Source: Akkermansia muciniphila (GTDB lineage Bacteria; Verrucomicrobiota; Verrucomicrobiia; Opitutales; UBA953). Taken from it: a DNA stretch of 62,198 nucleotides. Below the pieces are notes generated by a model that saw only the letters and a list, made by a program, of their open reading frames with translations, ran no database searches and had not been told where the DNA came from. Positions 39,787 to 49,010 of this stretch are shown here, piece after piece (within the stretch, counting starts at the first letter, position 1; each line of letters starts with the position of its first letter). The stretch covers positions 1 to 62,198 of the forward strand of contig CALQLO010000012.1 of NCBI GenBank assembly GCA_943331445.1. The letters are read 5' to 3'. The position numbers and the translations under genes are program-made.

Positions 39787-40638
39787 TTGCGTCTGCTTGC
39801 CCCCATTTGTTGTGCGTACCTCTGCGTGGCCCTTCATGCCTCGGCGGCGGCTTTGCCTGCAGGGGCTAAGCGGGCGGGTACGGTGATTACGGCGGAAGGT
39901 GGCGTCGACGGCGGCGTGCAAGTAATCCGCTATGATGCGGATGGTCGTCCCATGGATGGCTCGGCTCCGTCCAGGCCAGACCCGTCGCGACCTCTCGCAC
40001 CTAGCCCGCGTCCAGCGGCTCAGGCAAACGTGGCACCTGCTCCTGCACCCGCGAATAAAGAGATGCTGACCCCAGATGGACGTAAGCTTCCCTTTTCGAT
40101 GGACGGGCAGGGCGCTAAGAATGTCGATGGCAGCGTAGACTTTAATTCGGCGCTCCGGAAAGTCGGCAAAACCAGCGAGGCTTCCGAGAAGCGATTCGAC
40201 ACCACCATGGCCCCGGTCGGCAAGGAGCAGGTTTATTCACGTAACAACTTACTCACCTTGGATTCCTGGCATGGCCGCTACGATACCTTTGGCCGCAAGA
40301 AATCAGATATCGCTGTAGAGGATACGCTCGGCGCCCCCGTACAGACGAAGGACATGGTGCAGGTGAAGTCTATCGATCGAACGACGGCGGCGGTCAACGG
40401 ATCCAAGGCTGAAGTCAAAGCGTGGGAGCATCACATGGGGGTGGAAGCGAACGACCGCTACACTGGGGTGAAATCTTCATTGCAGGGTGTGCTGAATCCT
40501 AACCCTAAGACGGTGGACCAACTTTCGATGCAGGACATCAATCGCTTTCAGTTTCGTCGAAATCGTTCCGACGAGCCTGGACTGCCGACGGTCAAGCCGG
40601 GCTCAGATAGCGTGCAGACCAAGGGCGGCCTGAAGTAA
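39787..40638 (+). CDS. hypothetical exported protein
   Basis: 283 aa from a TTG start; the N-terminus (LLAPICCAYLCVALHASAAALPAG) looks like a signal peptide cut after ASA. The mature part is low-complexity and proline-rich (residues about 55-90), then contains a polar region with YDTFGRKKSDIAVEDTLGAP and FQFRRNRSDEPGLP. I recognise no domain. The frame shows normal codon use for the region, so it is probably real. It follows glgP by 43 nt on the same strand. Confidence 0.5.
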   Translation: MRLLAPICCAYLCVALHASAAALPAGAKRAGTVITAEGGVDGGVQVIRYDADGRPMDGSAPSRPDPSRPLAPSPRPAAQANVAPAPAPANKEMLTPDGRKLPFSMDGQGAKNVDGSVDFNSALRKVGKTSEASEKRFDTTMAPVGKEQVYSRNNLLTLDSWHGRYDTFGRKKSDIAVEDTLGAPVQTKDMVQVKSIDRTTAAVNGSKAEVKAWEHHMGVEANDRYTGVKSSLQGVLNPNPKTVDQLSMQDINRFQFRRNRSDEPGLPTVKPGSDSVQTKGGLK

Positions 40639-40717
40639 TTGGAGGGTTTTGGAGTCCGTTCAGACTTTTTTGCCTCGCAGGAAGGCATAGGTGTTTTAAT
40701 GCTTCATCCTTACCCCT

Positions 40718-41923
40718 ATGGGAGAAACTCCGAACAGACCCGCCAGCCCTGGCATCAGTGACCTTGAGGTCAAGGATGGCCAAATCATCTTTGATTCGGT
40801 GTGGTCTAGTCTGGAGCGCGAACTGGGTCGCGACAAGTTGGCCTTCCCGCGGGAAATTTTCTGGCTCAATGGTGCCCCGGGTGCCGGCAAGGGTACCAAT
40901 ACGGCGTTCATTCTGCAGTATCGGGATTACGGTGCCGACCCTATCGTGGTCAGTGACCTGCTCTCCAGTCCCGAAGCCAAGAAGCGTATCGATGCCGGGA
41001 TGCTTGTGGGCGATCGCGAAGTGGTGGAGATTCTTTTCCGTAAGTTGCTTGCCCCAGAATATATCAGCGGGGCGATTGTTGACGGCTTCCCGCGCTCGAT
41101 GGTCCAGGTGGAGTGCCTGAAGCACCTCTTCACAAAGCTGAATGATCTCCGCACGGAGTTCCGGGGCTCGGCCGAAGGTATTCGCTTTCCCAAGCCCCAC
41201 TTCCACATCCTCGTCCTGTTCGTCGATGAGAATGAATCCGTCCGCCGTCAGCTGAAGCGCGGCCAAGAAGCCTTGGCGCAAAATGAGAAAGCCCAACGCG
41301 ATGGCGGCCCCCTGGCCGAAGTACGCAAGACGGACCTTACGCCAGATGCCGCCCGTAATCGTTACCGCGTCTTCAAGGAGCGCACCTACGAGCCGCTCCA
41401 GTCTCTCCGCGACATTTTCCATTACCATTTCATCAACGCTCAAGGGACGCTTTCCGAGGTGCAGGCCCGCATCATCAAGGAATTGCAGTACCAGAGCTCC
41501 CTCGAGCTTTCGGAAGAGACTTACGACTTAATTTCACCGATTCCGCTGGCCTCCCAGATCGTCGAACATGCCCGTCAGGATCTCGTCCGTCGCCTAGATG
41601 ACTATGCTGATCGTAACGCGGAGACTTTCCGTCAGGTCATCGATTTGATCCAAGGAAAGTTCCTGCCGATTATCAAGGCGCACGCAATTTCCGGTCAGGC
41701 TCACGTTAATATCGAGACCACGGTCTTCGACGACACCCTGGCGATCTCGATGTTCATCGATATCTTCTCTGAGCGCGGTTTCCATGCCGTGGTCGATCAG
41801 CACCGGATCGAAATCCCCGAGACCATCGTGGCCGGGACGGGTAAGGTGATTACCCGCGTCAAGAAGGTCTGGCGCGTTTCGATTCGCTTCTCGGGTTCTG
41901 AAATCCGTCGCGGCGGAGCCTAA
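40718..41923 (+). CDS. adenylate-kinase-like protein with unknown C-terminal domain
   Basis: 401 aa. After a 45-residue leader, residues 48-260 look like a nucleoside-monophosphate kinase: P-loop NGAPGAGKGT (51-60), GDREVVEILFRKLL, and DGFPRS (122-127). Adenylate kinases are about 190-220 aa; the last 140 residues (EETYDLISPIPLASQIVEHARQ onwards) form an extra domain that I cannot name. Substrate may be AMP or another nucleotide. Start context TTACCCCTATG. It stands alone on the plus strand. Confidence 0.7.
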   Translation: MGETPNRPASPGISDLEVKDGQIIFDSVWSSLERELGRDKLAFPREIFWLNGAPGAGKGTNTAFILQYRDYGADPIVVSDLLSSPEAKKRIDAGMLVGDREVVEILFRKLLAPEYISGAIVDGFPRSMVQVECLKHLFTKLNDLRTEFRGSAEGIRFPKPHFHILVLFVDENESVRRQLKRGQEALAQNEKAQRDGGPLAEVRKTDLTPDAARNRYRVFKERTYEPLQSLRDIFHYHFINAQGTLSEVQARIIKELQYQSSLELSEETYDLISPIPLASQIVEHARQDLVRRLDDYADRNAETFRQVIDLIQGKFLPIIKAHAISGQAHVNIETTVFDDTLAISMFIDIFSERGFHAVVDQHRIEIPETIVAGTGKVITRVKKVWRVSIRFSGSEIRRGGA

Positions 41924-41924
41924 G

Positions 41925-43277
41925 TTACTTCCGGCTTAGTTGATTTGGGCCGATGAGGTTGTCGTCCCCGCTGACTTCTAGGGAGGGGGCGGGGCTACGC
42001 TTGTCCGCCGGGCGGTCGTCACGCAGAAGGTTGCCGCTTACGACGCTTTGCTTGGTGTTGGTCAGTCGCAGGGCGATGCCATCCGAATCGAGCACGCTGT
42101 TATTGGTAACTTGCAGGCGACGGCACTCCCTGATGTCGACGGCGGCATCTTTCTTCCAGACGCCGGAGACGATATTCCCCGAGAAGCTTGAGTCTTCGGT
42201 GCGGCTAATCACCACACCATTCTTCTCGGCGAGGTTGTATCCGTTGACGAGGTAGCGCGGGTTGCGATCGAAGTTGTTGCCCGTGACTAAGATATTGGAG
42301 CTGTCTTCGATTAATAGGTCGTGGCTAAAGCCCTCCCAGAAGGTGTTGGCTGAAATCGTGACCCCGCGGGCGTGTTTAATCTCAACGTTGACCTGCACAT
42401 CGCTAAAGACGTTGCCGATGATGGTCACATTGCCTTCCTGGGTGTGTTCCTTGCCGCCCCGCCGGATGAGGCTGGTATCATTACCGGCACCGACGATCCG
42501 AATATTAGCCGAATCGGCCGCGGTATGGGTGTGTTGTAATGTGCACCCGGTGATGGTGACTTCGCCGATGGAGCCCCCCCGGGAGTCCAGTTCCACATTA
42601 GCTGCGGGTGGGCCCTTCGGGTCATGGTTATATTCGATGTCGCAGGTACCAATTTGGACATTGCGGACATTGCCGCCACGCGAGACGACGCCGCCGCCGT
42701 GATTGTAACTAATATGGGTTCCGATGATGTTCGACTGATGCAAGTTCACGTTGTCGTAGAAGACGCCGATGCCCGAGTTATTGTAGAGGTTGGAGGCGCT
42801 GATGATGATGTTGCGATTCGACTTCGAGAGATGAATCGCGTGACGGCATTCGCGGATGAGGACGTGCTCAACCGTGAGCTGCATCACGCCCGTGGCTTCG
42901 ATGCCGTCCGCCTCGGCGTGGGCGCCGATGATCTCGATGCCCGCGACGGAAGGGGCGCGTTCGTTCTGCCAGACCTGTGGCTTGAAGTTCCAGGGGTCAG
43001 CCGACTTGCCATGCGTGCCGACGAAATGCAAGGCCGGGCCGGAGCCCGTCATGATGATTTGCGCGGTACCGTCGCTGGTGATCGCGGCGAAACCCGTTTT
43101 GGCCAAGTCGACGGTGACCGTCTTCGTCAGGCGGTAGCGGCCCTTCGGGAGGCGGACCGAACCCTGGCTATTGACGAGCTGCTGGAGCGCGGCGGTGTCA
43201 TCTGCTACCCCGTCGCCGACGAGCTTCTGGGCTGAGAGGAGGGTCGTGAGGGCCAGCAGCGTGAGCAGGGAGCGCAT
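41925..43277 (-). CDS. secreted right-handed parallel beta-helix protein
   Basis: The ATG at 43277 gives a signal peptide (SLLTLLALTTLLSAQ); the open frame to 43316 is not needed. 450 aa. The mature start GDGVADDTAALQQLVNSQGSVRLPKGRYRL is the classic pectate-lyase-3/glycoside-hydrolase-like N-terminus, and the rest is a series of beta-helix coils with Asn ladders (NIIISASNLYNNSGIG, NVTIIGNVFSDVQVNVEI, NILVTGNNFDRNPRYLV). It probably acts on an extracellular polysaccharide. It follows the esterase gene by 4 nt. Confidence 0.78.
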   Translation of the reverse strand: MRSLLTLLALTTLLSAQKLVGDGVADDTAALQQLVNSQGSVRLPKGRYRLTKTVTVDLAKTGFAAITSDGTAQIIMTGSGPALHFVGTHGKSADPWNFKPQVWQNERAPSVAGIEIIGAHAEADGIEATGVMQLTVEHVLIRECRHAIHLSKSNRNIIISASNLYNNSGIGVFYDNVNLHQSNIIGTHISYNHGGGVVSRGGNVRNVQIGTCDIEYNHDPKGPPAANVELDSRGGSIGEVTITGCTLQHTHTAADSANIRIVGAGNDTSLIRRGGKEHTQEGNVTIIGNVFSDVQVNVEIKHARGVTISANTFWEGFSHDLLIEDSSNILVTGNNFDRNPRYLVNGYNLAEKNGVVISRTEDSSFSGNIVSGVWKKDAAVDIRECRRLQVTNNSVLDSDGIALRLTNTKQSVVSGNLLRDDRPADKRSPAPSLEVSGDDNLIGPNQLSRK

Positions 43278-43281
43278 CCGC

Positions 43282-44157
43282 TTACTTCTTGGCGGAAGTG
43301 AGGTATCCCGAGGCATCCATCCACTCGGCGGCAGCCTTCAGCCAGCCATCGACGGGGAACTTCGTCTTGCGGGTGCCGAAGCCGTGACCGCCTTTGGAGT
43401 AAATATGAATTTCAGACGGGAGGTTCTGGCGCTTGTAGGCGAGGTAGAGTTCGGCGGCTTCAACGGGGTTATTGCCGTCGTTATGAGCAACCACGAAGAA
43501 GCAGGGAGGGGCATCCGCGGGCACGCTCACGCCTTCGGCGAAGTGCTTCTTGGTTTCTTTGTCGAGGAAGCCGCCACCATAGACAAAGAGCGTGAAGTCA
43601 GGACCACGGGGATCATCGACCCCGTCTTTCTGGGTATAGGTGCGGGCGGTGCGATCCCAGGAAGCGTGGCCTACGAGATTGGCTCCGGCAGAAAAGCCGA
43701 TGACGCCGACGCGCTTTGGATCTATATTCCACTCCGCCGCACGATGGCGGACGATGCCGAGTGCACGTTGCAAGTCTTGGACGGGATAGTTGGAAGGCAC
43801 GGCTTCATCGGACGTGGGTGTGCGGTAGCGCAGGAGAATGCCCGTGACGCCGATGCTGTTGAGCCATTCGCAAACGCCCGTGCCTTCATTCGTCGTGGAG
43901 AGGAACCAGTAACCGCCGCCAGGGCAGACGATGACGGCGGCGCCATTGGGGTTGGCGGCGGGGTAGACGGTGATCGACGATTCGGTGATATTCGTCTCGT
44001 GGCCAGTGTAGCTACCTTTGGGCCCGATGCGATCGGTGGTCGCTTTGGATGGTGCCACGCGAGCCCCGGGAACGCCCTCGGGCCACAGGGGGATGGAGTT
44101 TTCGGCAGCGCCTGCGGAAGTCGCGAAGGCCAGGAGGAGGAGCGGGAGGAGTCGCAT
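43282..44157 (-). CDS. exported alpha/beta-hydrolase (acetylxylan-esterase-like)
   Basis: ATG at 44157 with a signal peptide (LPLLLLAFATSAGAAENS), 291 aa. The family features are the oxyanion-hole strand CPGGGYWFLSTTNEG, the nucleophile motif GFSAGAN, an acidic residue near VVAHNDGNNPVEAAELY, and His in GHGFGTRKT. Such enzymes deacetylate plant polysaccharides. Together with the downstream beta-helix protein it looks like a small polysaccharide-degradation pair. Start context TCCTTACCCCGATG. Confidence 0.8.
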   Translation of the reverse strand: MRLLPLLLLAFATSAGAAENSIPLWPEGVPGARVAPSKATTDRIGPKGSYTGHETNITESSITVYPAANPNGAAVIVCPGGGYWFLSTTNEGTGVCEWLNSIGVTGILLRYRTPTSDEAVPSNYPVQDLQRALGIVRHRAAEWNIDPKRVGVIGFSAGANLVGHASWDRTARTYTQKDGVDDPRGPDFTLFVYGGGFLDKETKKHFAEGVSVPADAPPCFFVVAHNDGNNPVEAAELYLAYKRQNLPSEIHIYSKGGHGFGTRKTKFPVDGWLKAAAEWMDASGYLTSAKK

Positions 44158-44200
44158 CGGGGTAAGGATAAGACAGCACACCATCGGAGATGTGCCAAAC

Positions 44201-44228
44201 AAAGAAGCGGCCGGGTGGCCGCTTCTTT
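44201..44228 (-). terminator. intrinsic terminator after sod
   Basis: 12-bp perfect stem AAAGAAGCGGCC (44201-44212) with GGCCGCTTCTTT (44217-44228) and a GGGT loop. It ends the SOD transcript on the minus strand just before the esterase promoter region. Confidence 0.85.
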
Positions 44229-44251
44229 TAGGGAGGATTAGAGCTCTAAAC

Positions 44252-44986
44252 TTAGGCGGTCGCCTTGGTGTAGATTGCGTCGGCCTTCTTCCAATCAACA
44301 ATTTTCCAGAAAGCATCCACGTAGTCAGGGCGGCGGTTCTGATACTTCAGGTAATACGCGTGTTCCCAAACGTCCAAGGCGAGCACCGGGGTGCCGTTGG
44401 TATCGACGATGCCTTTCATGAGAGGGCTGTCCTGGTTAGGGGTTGAAACCACGGCGAGAGACTTGTCGGCCTTGACGATAAGCCAGGCCCAGCCGGAGCC
44501 GAAGCGAGTGGTCGCTGCGGCCTTGAAGGCAGCCTTGAGACCCTTTTCGCCTTCGAGACCGCCGAAGGTGCTCTGGATGGCGGCACCGAGGGCACCGACG
44601 GGTTCGCCGCCACCGTTAGGGGAAATGATGTTCCAGAAGAAGGTGTGGTTAGCGTGGCCACCAGCATTGTTGCGGACGGCGGTGCGGATCGACTCAGGAA
44701 CCTTGGAAAGGTCGGCGATGAGGGCTTCGACTTCGGCCGGGGCGCTGAAGCCAGCTTCCTTGGCGAGGGCGGCGTTCACGTTCGTCACGTAAGCATTGTG
44801 GTGCTTGCCGTGGTGGATTTCCATCGTCGCTTGATCGATGTGCGGCTCGAGGGCGGCGTGAGGATAGGGAAGGGGGGCGAGGGTGTAGCTCATGTGTTTG
44901 GTGGAAGTGGGTGCAGCGGAAAGGGGGGTGGTCGCGAGTGCAGCGGCGGCAAGGGAGGATTTCTGAAGGAAGTCTCGGCGGTGCAT
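44252..44986 (-). CDS. Fe/Mn superoxide dismutase with a Tat-type signal
   Basis: Dismutes superoxide. From the ATG at 44986 the protein is 244 aa and starts with a twin-arginine signal ([18 protein letters not shown]). Metal ligands His58 (HHGKHH), His114 (HANHTFFWN), Asp205 and His209 (DVWEHAYY) align with SodB/SodA. A later ATG at 44893 would give the ordinary cytoplasmic start [11 protein letters not shown], so two forms are possible. I prefer export because the RR-signal is intact. Fe versus Mn cannot be decided by eye. Confidence 0.88.
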   Translation of the reverse strand: MHRRDFLQKSSLAAAALATTPLSAAPTSTKHMSYTLAPLPYPHAALEPHIDQATMEIHHGKHHNAYVTNVNAALAKEAGFSAPAEVEALIADLSKVPESIRTAVRNNAGGHANHTFFWNIISPNGGGEPVGALGAAIQSTFGGLEGEKGLKAAFKAAATTRFGSGWAWLIVKADKSLAVVSTPNQDSPLMKGIVDTNGTPVLALDVWEHAYYLKYQNRRPDYVDAFWKIVDWKKADAIYTKATA

Positions 44987-45015
44987 GGCGTAAGAATGAT
45001 GAATTCCGACGGGGG

Positions 45016-45561
45016 TCAAGCCGGGGTGGAGGAATCACGTCCCCGCTTCATGTTGAAGTAGGCCTGGAGGATTTCGCGACAAGGATCCTCGAGTACGCCT
45101 TTGGCTACCTGGACGCGATGATTGAGCTTAGGTAAGGCATGGAGCTCCGTCGCCCCACCCATACAACCCATCTTGGGGTCACCCCATGCGTAGACTACCC
45201 GGCCCAGTCGACTCATGATGGTAGCCCCGGAGCACATCGGGCAGGGCTCCTTGGTGACGTACAGCGTGCACTCGTTTAGCCGCCAGTCTCCGATCTTCTT
45301 CGCGGCTTGGGTGATGGCGAGCATCTCGGCGTGTGCAGTCGGGTCATTGGCCCGTTCGACCTCATTGTGGGCCGCCGCGATAATCTCGCCGCCGCGCTCG
45401 ATGATGGCTCCGATCGGCACTTCATCGATGCGCCAAGCATCTACCGCCAAGTTGTAGGCCAGCGCCATGTAGAAGGCATCGTCCCGGTTGAGTTGCGAGG
45501 GACGCATCTTCTCGAACGGGCAAATGAGTCCAGGCCGGGGGGTGGGTGCGTCTCCTTCCAT
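45016..45561 (-). CDS. tadA: tRNA adenosine deaminase-type nucleoside deaminase
   Basis: Zinc-dependent cytidine-deaminase-fold enzyme; TadA converts A34 of tRNA-Arg to inosine. HAE at residues 77-79 ([10 protein letters not shown]), PCPMC at 106-110 (Cys107, Cys110), and DPKMGCMGG after it. The HAE and PCPMC motifs fit both TadA and guanine deaminase; I favour TadA. The ATG at 45561 gives 181 aa; 45507 is a shorter option that would remove 18 N-terminal residues. Divergent from infA with about 100 bp between. Confidence 0.85.
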   Translation of the reverse strand: MEGDAPTPRPGLICPFEKMRPSQLNRDDAFYMALAYNLAVDAWRIDEVPIGAIIERGGEIIAAAHNEVERANDPTAHAEMLAITQAAKKIGDWRLNECTLYVTKEPCPMCSGATIMSRLGRVVYAWGDPKMGCMGGATELHALPKLNHRVQVAKGVLEDPCREILQAYFNMKRGRDSSTPA

Positions 45562-45664
45562 GCGGCGAGAATTACCGCCTAAGACGTGGTGGCAAGAGGG
45601 GAGCAGGGCCTACTACGGTGATTGACTCCCCCATCCGTTGGGCATGGACTGCGGGCTACAAGGC

Positions 45665-45928
45665 ATGGCTGAAGAACCCGTTATCGAATTAGAAGGCAAA
45701 ATCCTGCAAGTGCTTCCTGGCACCATGTTCCGGATCGAGCTCCCCAATAAGCACGTCGTGCTGGGCCGGATTTCTGGCCGACTCCGCAAGAACTTCATCC
45801 GCATTAATCCTGGCGATCGGGTTAAGGTCGAAATGACCCCTTCAGATCTGACCACGGCCCGCATTATCTTCCGTCTCCGTGATACTGCTCCCCGTCCTCC
45901 CGGTCCCCCTCCCAAGCGTCGGTATTAA
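45665..45928 (+). CDS. infA: translation initiation factor IF-1
   Basis: S1/OB-fold factor on the 30S A site. The ATG at 45665 gives [19 protein letters not shown]; the frame from 45638 adds spurious residues. [29 protein letters not shown] and [19 protein letters not shown] are standard. Total 87 aa, about 15 more than the usual 72, with a basic, proline-rich tail ([11 protein letters not shown]). Confidence 0.95.
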   Translation: MAEEPVIELEGKILQVLPGTMFRIELPNKHVVLGRISGRLRKNFIRINPGDRVKVEMTPSDLTTARIIFRLRDTAPRPPGPPPKRRY

Positions 45929-45938
45929 GTTGGTTGTG

Positions 45939-45962
45939 AACCCGGTCCGCCGGGTTTTTTAT
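45939..45962 (+). terminator. intrinsic terminator after infA
   Basis: AACCCGG (45939-45945) and CCGGGTT (45950-45956) around a TCCG loop, followed by a T run. It isolates infA from cysK. Confidence 0.85.
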
Positions 45963-46020
45963 TGCAGAGGGTCCTTCGTAAATCTATTTAACATTACTTA
46001 ATTACTCATCATTAAACCCC

Positions 46021-46998
46021 ATGGCCATCTACAACAGCGTTCTCGACACCATTGGTCACACGCCCCTCGTGCGACTGAACAAGGTCACCGAAGGTCTTCA
46101 TGCCGAAGTCCTCGTGAAGCTTGAATTCTTCAACCCGCTCTCGAGCGTCAAAGACCGTATTGGTCGCGCGATGATCGACGCCGCCGAGCGTGATGGCCGC
46201 CTTAAGCCGGGCGGCACCATCGTTGAGCCCACTTCTGGCAACACGGGTATCGCCTTGGCCTTTGTGGCCGCCGCTCGCGGCTACCGCTGCATCCTCACGA
46301 TGCCCGAGACCATGTCCGTCGAACGCCGCGTACTCCTTCGCCTCCTTGGCGCGGAAATCGTGCTGACTCCTGGTGCGAAGGGTATGCGCGGTGCCATCGA
46401 GCGTGCCACGCAGCTTCGCGATGAAATTGGTGCCAATGCTTTCATGCCGATGCAGTTTGATAACCCGGCCAACCCCGAAGTGCATCGTCGCACCACCGCG
46501 GTCGAAATCTGGGAAGACACCGAAGGTAAGGTGGATGCCATCGTCGCTGGCGTCGGCACGGGCGGCACCATTACGGGCGTCGCTTCCGTCATCAAGGGTA
46601 AGAATCCGAAGTTCCGAGCGATTGCCGTCGAGCCAGTTTCTTCTCCTGTCATCACTCAGACGATGGCTGGTCAGCCCGTCCAACCTGCTCCTCATAAGAT
46701 CCAGGGTATCGGTGCCGGTTTCGTTCCGAAGAATTGCGACATCTCTCTGATCGACGAAGTCATCCAGGTCTCGAATGAAGACGCCTTCGCCACCGCGCAG
46801 GAAGTTTCCATTCGCGAAGGTCTTGCCGTTGGCATTTCCTCGGGTGCTAATATCTGGGCCGCCCTTCAGTTGGCCAAGCGCCCTGAGTACGCTGGCAAGC
46901 GCATCGTCACGATTGCCTGCAGCCCGAGCGAGCGCTACCTCTCGACCGCCCTGGCCGAGAAGGTCCGTGCCGAAGTCACCGCACTGACCGCTTCGTAA
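46021..46998 (+). CDS. cysK: cysteine synthase A (O-acetylserine sulfhydrylase)
   Basis: PLP enzyme that makes cysteine from O-acetylserine and sulfide. 325 aa. PLP-lysine in [14 protein letters not shown], the substrate loop [15 protein letters not shown], and phosphate-binding [15 protein letters not shown]. An AT-rich upstream stretch (about 45970-46016) probably holds the promoter; CCCC precedes the ATG. A strong terminator follows. It consumes the sulfide produced by the cys operon at 55-61 kb. Confidence 0.95.
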   Translation: MAIYNSVLDTIGHTPLVRLNKVTEGLHAEVLVKLEFFNPLSSVKDRIGRAMIDAAERDGRLKPGGTIVEPTSGNTGIALAFVAAARGYRCILTMPETMSVERRVLLRLLGAEIVLTPGAKGMRGAIERATQLRDEIGANAFMPMQFDNPANPEVHRRTTAVEIWEDTEGKVDAIVAGVGTGGTITGVASVIKGKNPKFRAIAVEPVSSPVITQTMAGQPVQPAPHKIQGIGAGFVPKNCDISLIDEVIQVSNEDAFATAQEVSIREGLAVGISSGANIWAALQLAKRPEYAGKRIVTIACSPSERYLSTALAEKVRAEVTALTAS

Positions 46999-47020
46999 TC
47001 CGAAGCCGCAGCTCGTCCCG

Positions 47021-47051
47021 AAGGCCTGTGTCGCGAGACGCAGGCCTTTTT
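47021..47051 (+). terminator. intrinsic terminator after cysK
   Basis: AAGGCCTGTGTC (47021-47032) pairs with GACGCAGGCCTT (47037-47048) over 12 bp with one G-U, GCGA loop, then TTT. Confidence 0.85.
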
Positions 47052-47083
47052 GTTGGGGGCGTTCGCCGTATGGTGAACGCAAG

Positions 47084-47137
47084 GGTAGGGGCGGGGCTAC
47101 GCCACGCCCTAGGGCACGTCGTAGTCGTGCCCCTACC
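47084..47137. repeat. GGTAGGG repeat pair, abutting inverted units
   Basis: Starts GGTAGGGGC and ends GCCCCTACC. It comprises two palindromic units, with GGGCACG and CGTGCCC arms inside the second. It belongs to the same family as the copies at 48974-49003, 49011-49095, 53192-53221 and 54389-54490. A further separate hairpin, CCTCCGGCC...GGCCGGAGG, follows at 47136-47163. Confidence 0.65.
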
Positions 47138-47208
47138 TCCGGCCACCGTACGGCGGCCGGAGGGCCAGATCTACCTGATGCTTTCGCCTTGAAGCCTTTC
47201 CTGAATAA

Positions 47209-47224
47209 GTGAACATCCGTTCAC
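47209..47224. promoter_or_regulatory. LexA-type operator of umuDC
   Basis: Perfect 16-bp palindrome with arms GTGAAC (47209-47214) and GTTCAC (47219-47224) around a 4-nt ATCC spacer. GAAC-N4-GTTC is the core of the LexA box known from Gram-positive bacteria. It ends 3 nt before the umuD ATG, so bound LexA would cover the start of the transcript. No LexA gene is in the window. Confidence 0.7.
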
Positions 47225-47227
47225 TCT

Positions 47228-47659
47228 ATGCTGGATATGCGCACATTGCAGGGGTTCGAAGCCCGGCGGCCACTGGCCTTGCCGTTGCTGGAGAGTCGGG
47301 CTGCGGCCGGCTTTCCCTCTCCCGCGGATGATCACATGGAGCGGCGGCTCGACCTGAATGAACATTTGGTGCGCAACCCGATCTCGACGTTCTTTCTTCG
47401 CGTGGATGGCGATTCGATGTCGGGTGCGGGTATCATGACGGGTGACCTGATCGTCGTCGATAAGGCGGTCGCGCCTCGTCCAGGGACCATTGTCGTCGCC
47501 GAAGTCGGCGGTGAGTTCACGGTGAAGCACCTTGAGCGTGACAGCACTGGGGCTTGGCGTCTGCGGGCCGATAGCCCGCGTTGGCCTGGCTGGTCATTGC
47601 CTTTCACTCCTGAATGCCGTATCTGGGGAACAGTGGTCGCCGTCGTGCGCCGCTGCTGA
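47228..47659 (+). CDS. umuD: UmuD-like SOS mutagenesis protein (S24 peptidase)
   Basis: 143 aa. Self-cleaving partner of the Y-family polymerase. The cleavage site is Ala27-Gly28 (RAAAGFPSP), catalytic Ser63 ([11 protein letters not shown]) and Lys100 (GEFTVKHL), and there is no helix-turn-helix, so it is UmuD rather than LexA. ATG at 47228, 3 nt after the operator. The umuC ATG follows 4 nt after the stop. Confidence 0.9.
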   Translation: MLDMRTLQGFEARRPLALPLLESRAAAGFPSPADDHMERRLDLNEHLVRNPISTFFLRVDGDSMSGAGIMTGDLIVVDKAVAPRPGTIVVAEVGGEFTVKHLERDSTGAWRLRADSPRWPGWSLPFTPECRIWGTVVAVVRRC

Positions 47660-47663
47660 CGCC

Positions 47664-48968
47664 ATGTTGCGAGCCCTTGCTGATTGTAATAATTTCTACG
47701 CCTCTTGCGAGCGTGCCCTCGACCCTTCGCTGATCGGGGTGCCCATCGTGGTGCTCTCGAATAATGACGGCTGCGTGGTCGCGCGCTCTTCCGAAGCCAA
47801 AGCGCTAGGTATTCCGATGGGGGCGCCCTATTTTGAAGTGCGCCGCACCTGCGAGGCGCATGGCATTCGTATCTTCTCATCAAACTTTGCCGTCTACGGA
47901 GAATTCTCCGAGCGGGTGATGGCGGCTCTGTCCGAGCAGGCCCGTGACCTCGAGGTGTATTCCGTCGACGAGGCTTTCTTGGGTTTTCCCGATATGCCAG
48001 ATGCGGATGCGCTGGCCTTAGGGCTCCGCATTCGGGCCGATGTGCTGCAACGCACCGATATCCCGATCTCGCTGGGGATGGCTCAGACCAAGGTATTGTG
48101 CAAGCTGGCTAATGAACGCGCCAAGGGCGAGAAGGCCAGTGGCGGCGTCATCGTGGTGCCGGCGGACCCCGCTGGGCGCACGGCCTTCCTGCGCGGGGTC
48201 GAAGCAGAAGATGTCTGGGGCGTCGGGCCAGGCCTGGCCTCCCGCCTTCGCTCACACGGTATTCTTTCCGCAGTGGACCTCGCCGAAGCCGAGCCATCCT
48301 TCATCCGACGTATCGCGGGTGTGGTCGGCGAACGCCTCGCCCTCGAACTACGTGGCATCTCTTGTCATGACATCGTCGAGGATGCTGGTCCGAGGAAAAG
48401 CGTGTTAGTTTCCCGCTCCTTTGGTCGACCGATCACCGACCCGCACGAACTGGCCGAGGCTATCGCGGCACATGCGGCCCGTGCCGCGGAAAAACTACGC
48501 GAAGACGGACTGATCGCCTCGTCTATCGTGGTCTTCATCCGGACTAACCAGCATCGTATCGACCAAGAGCAGTATCGTGGCGATGAACTCGAGCCGCTTG
48601 ATCCACCGACTGACGATGCACGCGCCATCTGCGCAGCGGCCTCGCGTGCGCTGGCTCGCATCCGTCGCGATGGCTATATGTATAAGCGGGCAGGGGTGAT
48701 GCTCCAAGGTTTGACGCCGGCCGACACGGTGCAGCCCTCGTTGCCAGGTATGGGCGGAGAGATTGATCCGACAAAAGATCGTTTGATGAAAGCCGTCGAT
48801 GCCTTGAATCATAAACTCGGTCGCGATGCGGTGCGTCTCGCCAGTACGGGCTTTGAGCGGGCGTGGAAGGGTAAGTCCGAGCTTCAGTCCGGAGCCTCGC
48901 TGACCGACCCCGAGCGTTTACCGAAGGCGAAAGATGGCCCCAAGCCGAGGATTAGGTTTCACGAGTGA
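47664..48968 (+). CDS. umuC: Y-family DNA polymerase V subunit UmuC
   Basis: Error-prone translesion polymerase. 434 aa from the ATG at 47664; the frame to 47532 lies inside umu[19 protein letters not shown] (metal Asp), [18 protein letters not shown], and the catalytic [10 protein letters not shown] are typical; the C-terminal QPSLPGM near residue 355 resembles a beta-clamp-binding motif, and [24 protein letters not shown] is typical of UmuC ends. Two-gene SOS operon with umuD. Confidence 0.93.
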   Translation: MLRALADCNNFYASCERALDPSLIGVPIVVLSNNDGCVVARSSEAKALGIPMGAPYFEVRRTCEAHGIRIFSSNFAVYGEFSERVMAALSEQARDLEVYSVDEAFLGFPDMPDADALALGLRIRADVLQRTDIPISLGMAQTKVLCKLANERAKGEKASGGVIVVPADPAGRTAFLRGVEAEDVWGVGPGLASRLRSHGILSAVDLAEAEPSFIRRIAGVVGERLALELRGISCHDIVEDAGPRKSVLVSRSFGRPITDPHELAEAIAAHAARAAEKLREDGLIASSIVVFIRTNQHRIDQEQYRGDELEPLDPPTDDARAICAAASRALARIRRDGYMYKRAGVMLQGLTPADTVQPSLPGMGGEIDPTKDRLMKAVDALNHKLGRDAVRLASTGFERAWKGKSELQSGASLTDPERLPKAKDGPKPRIRFHE

Positions 48969-48973
48969 GATGA

Positions 48974-49003
48974 GGTAGGGGCAGCACCGCGTGCTGCCCT
49001 AGG
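48974..49003. repeat. GGTAGGG-palindrome repeat, single unit
   Basis: Unit GGTAGGGGCAGCACCGCGTG... whose stem arms are GGGCAGCAC (48979-48987) and GTGCTGCCC (48991-48999), with CGC in the loop. It lies directly after umuC. No T run follows, so it is not a plain terminator. Confidence 0.7.
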
Positions 49004-49010
49004 GCTGCTG

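Noticed and set aside
43171-44241. 356-aa plus-strand open frame
   Set aside because: Antisense of the esterase gene; no recognisable domain or signal.
47061-47078. GTTCGCC-GTAT-GGTGAAC palindrome as a second LexA box
   Set aside because: The GTTC and GAAC halves are 10 nt apart and in the wrong orientation for GAAC-N4-GTTC; more likely a chance hairpin next to the repeat.
46012-47082. 356-aa minus-strand open frame opposite cysK
   Set aside because: Antisense shadow of cysK; it also runs through the cysK terminator.
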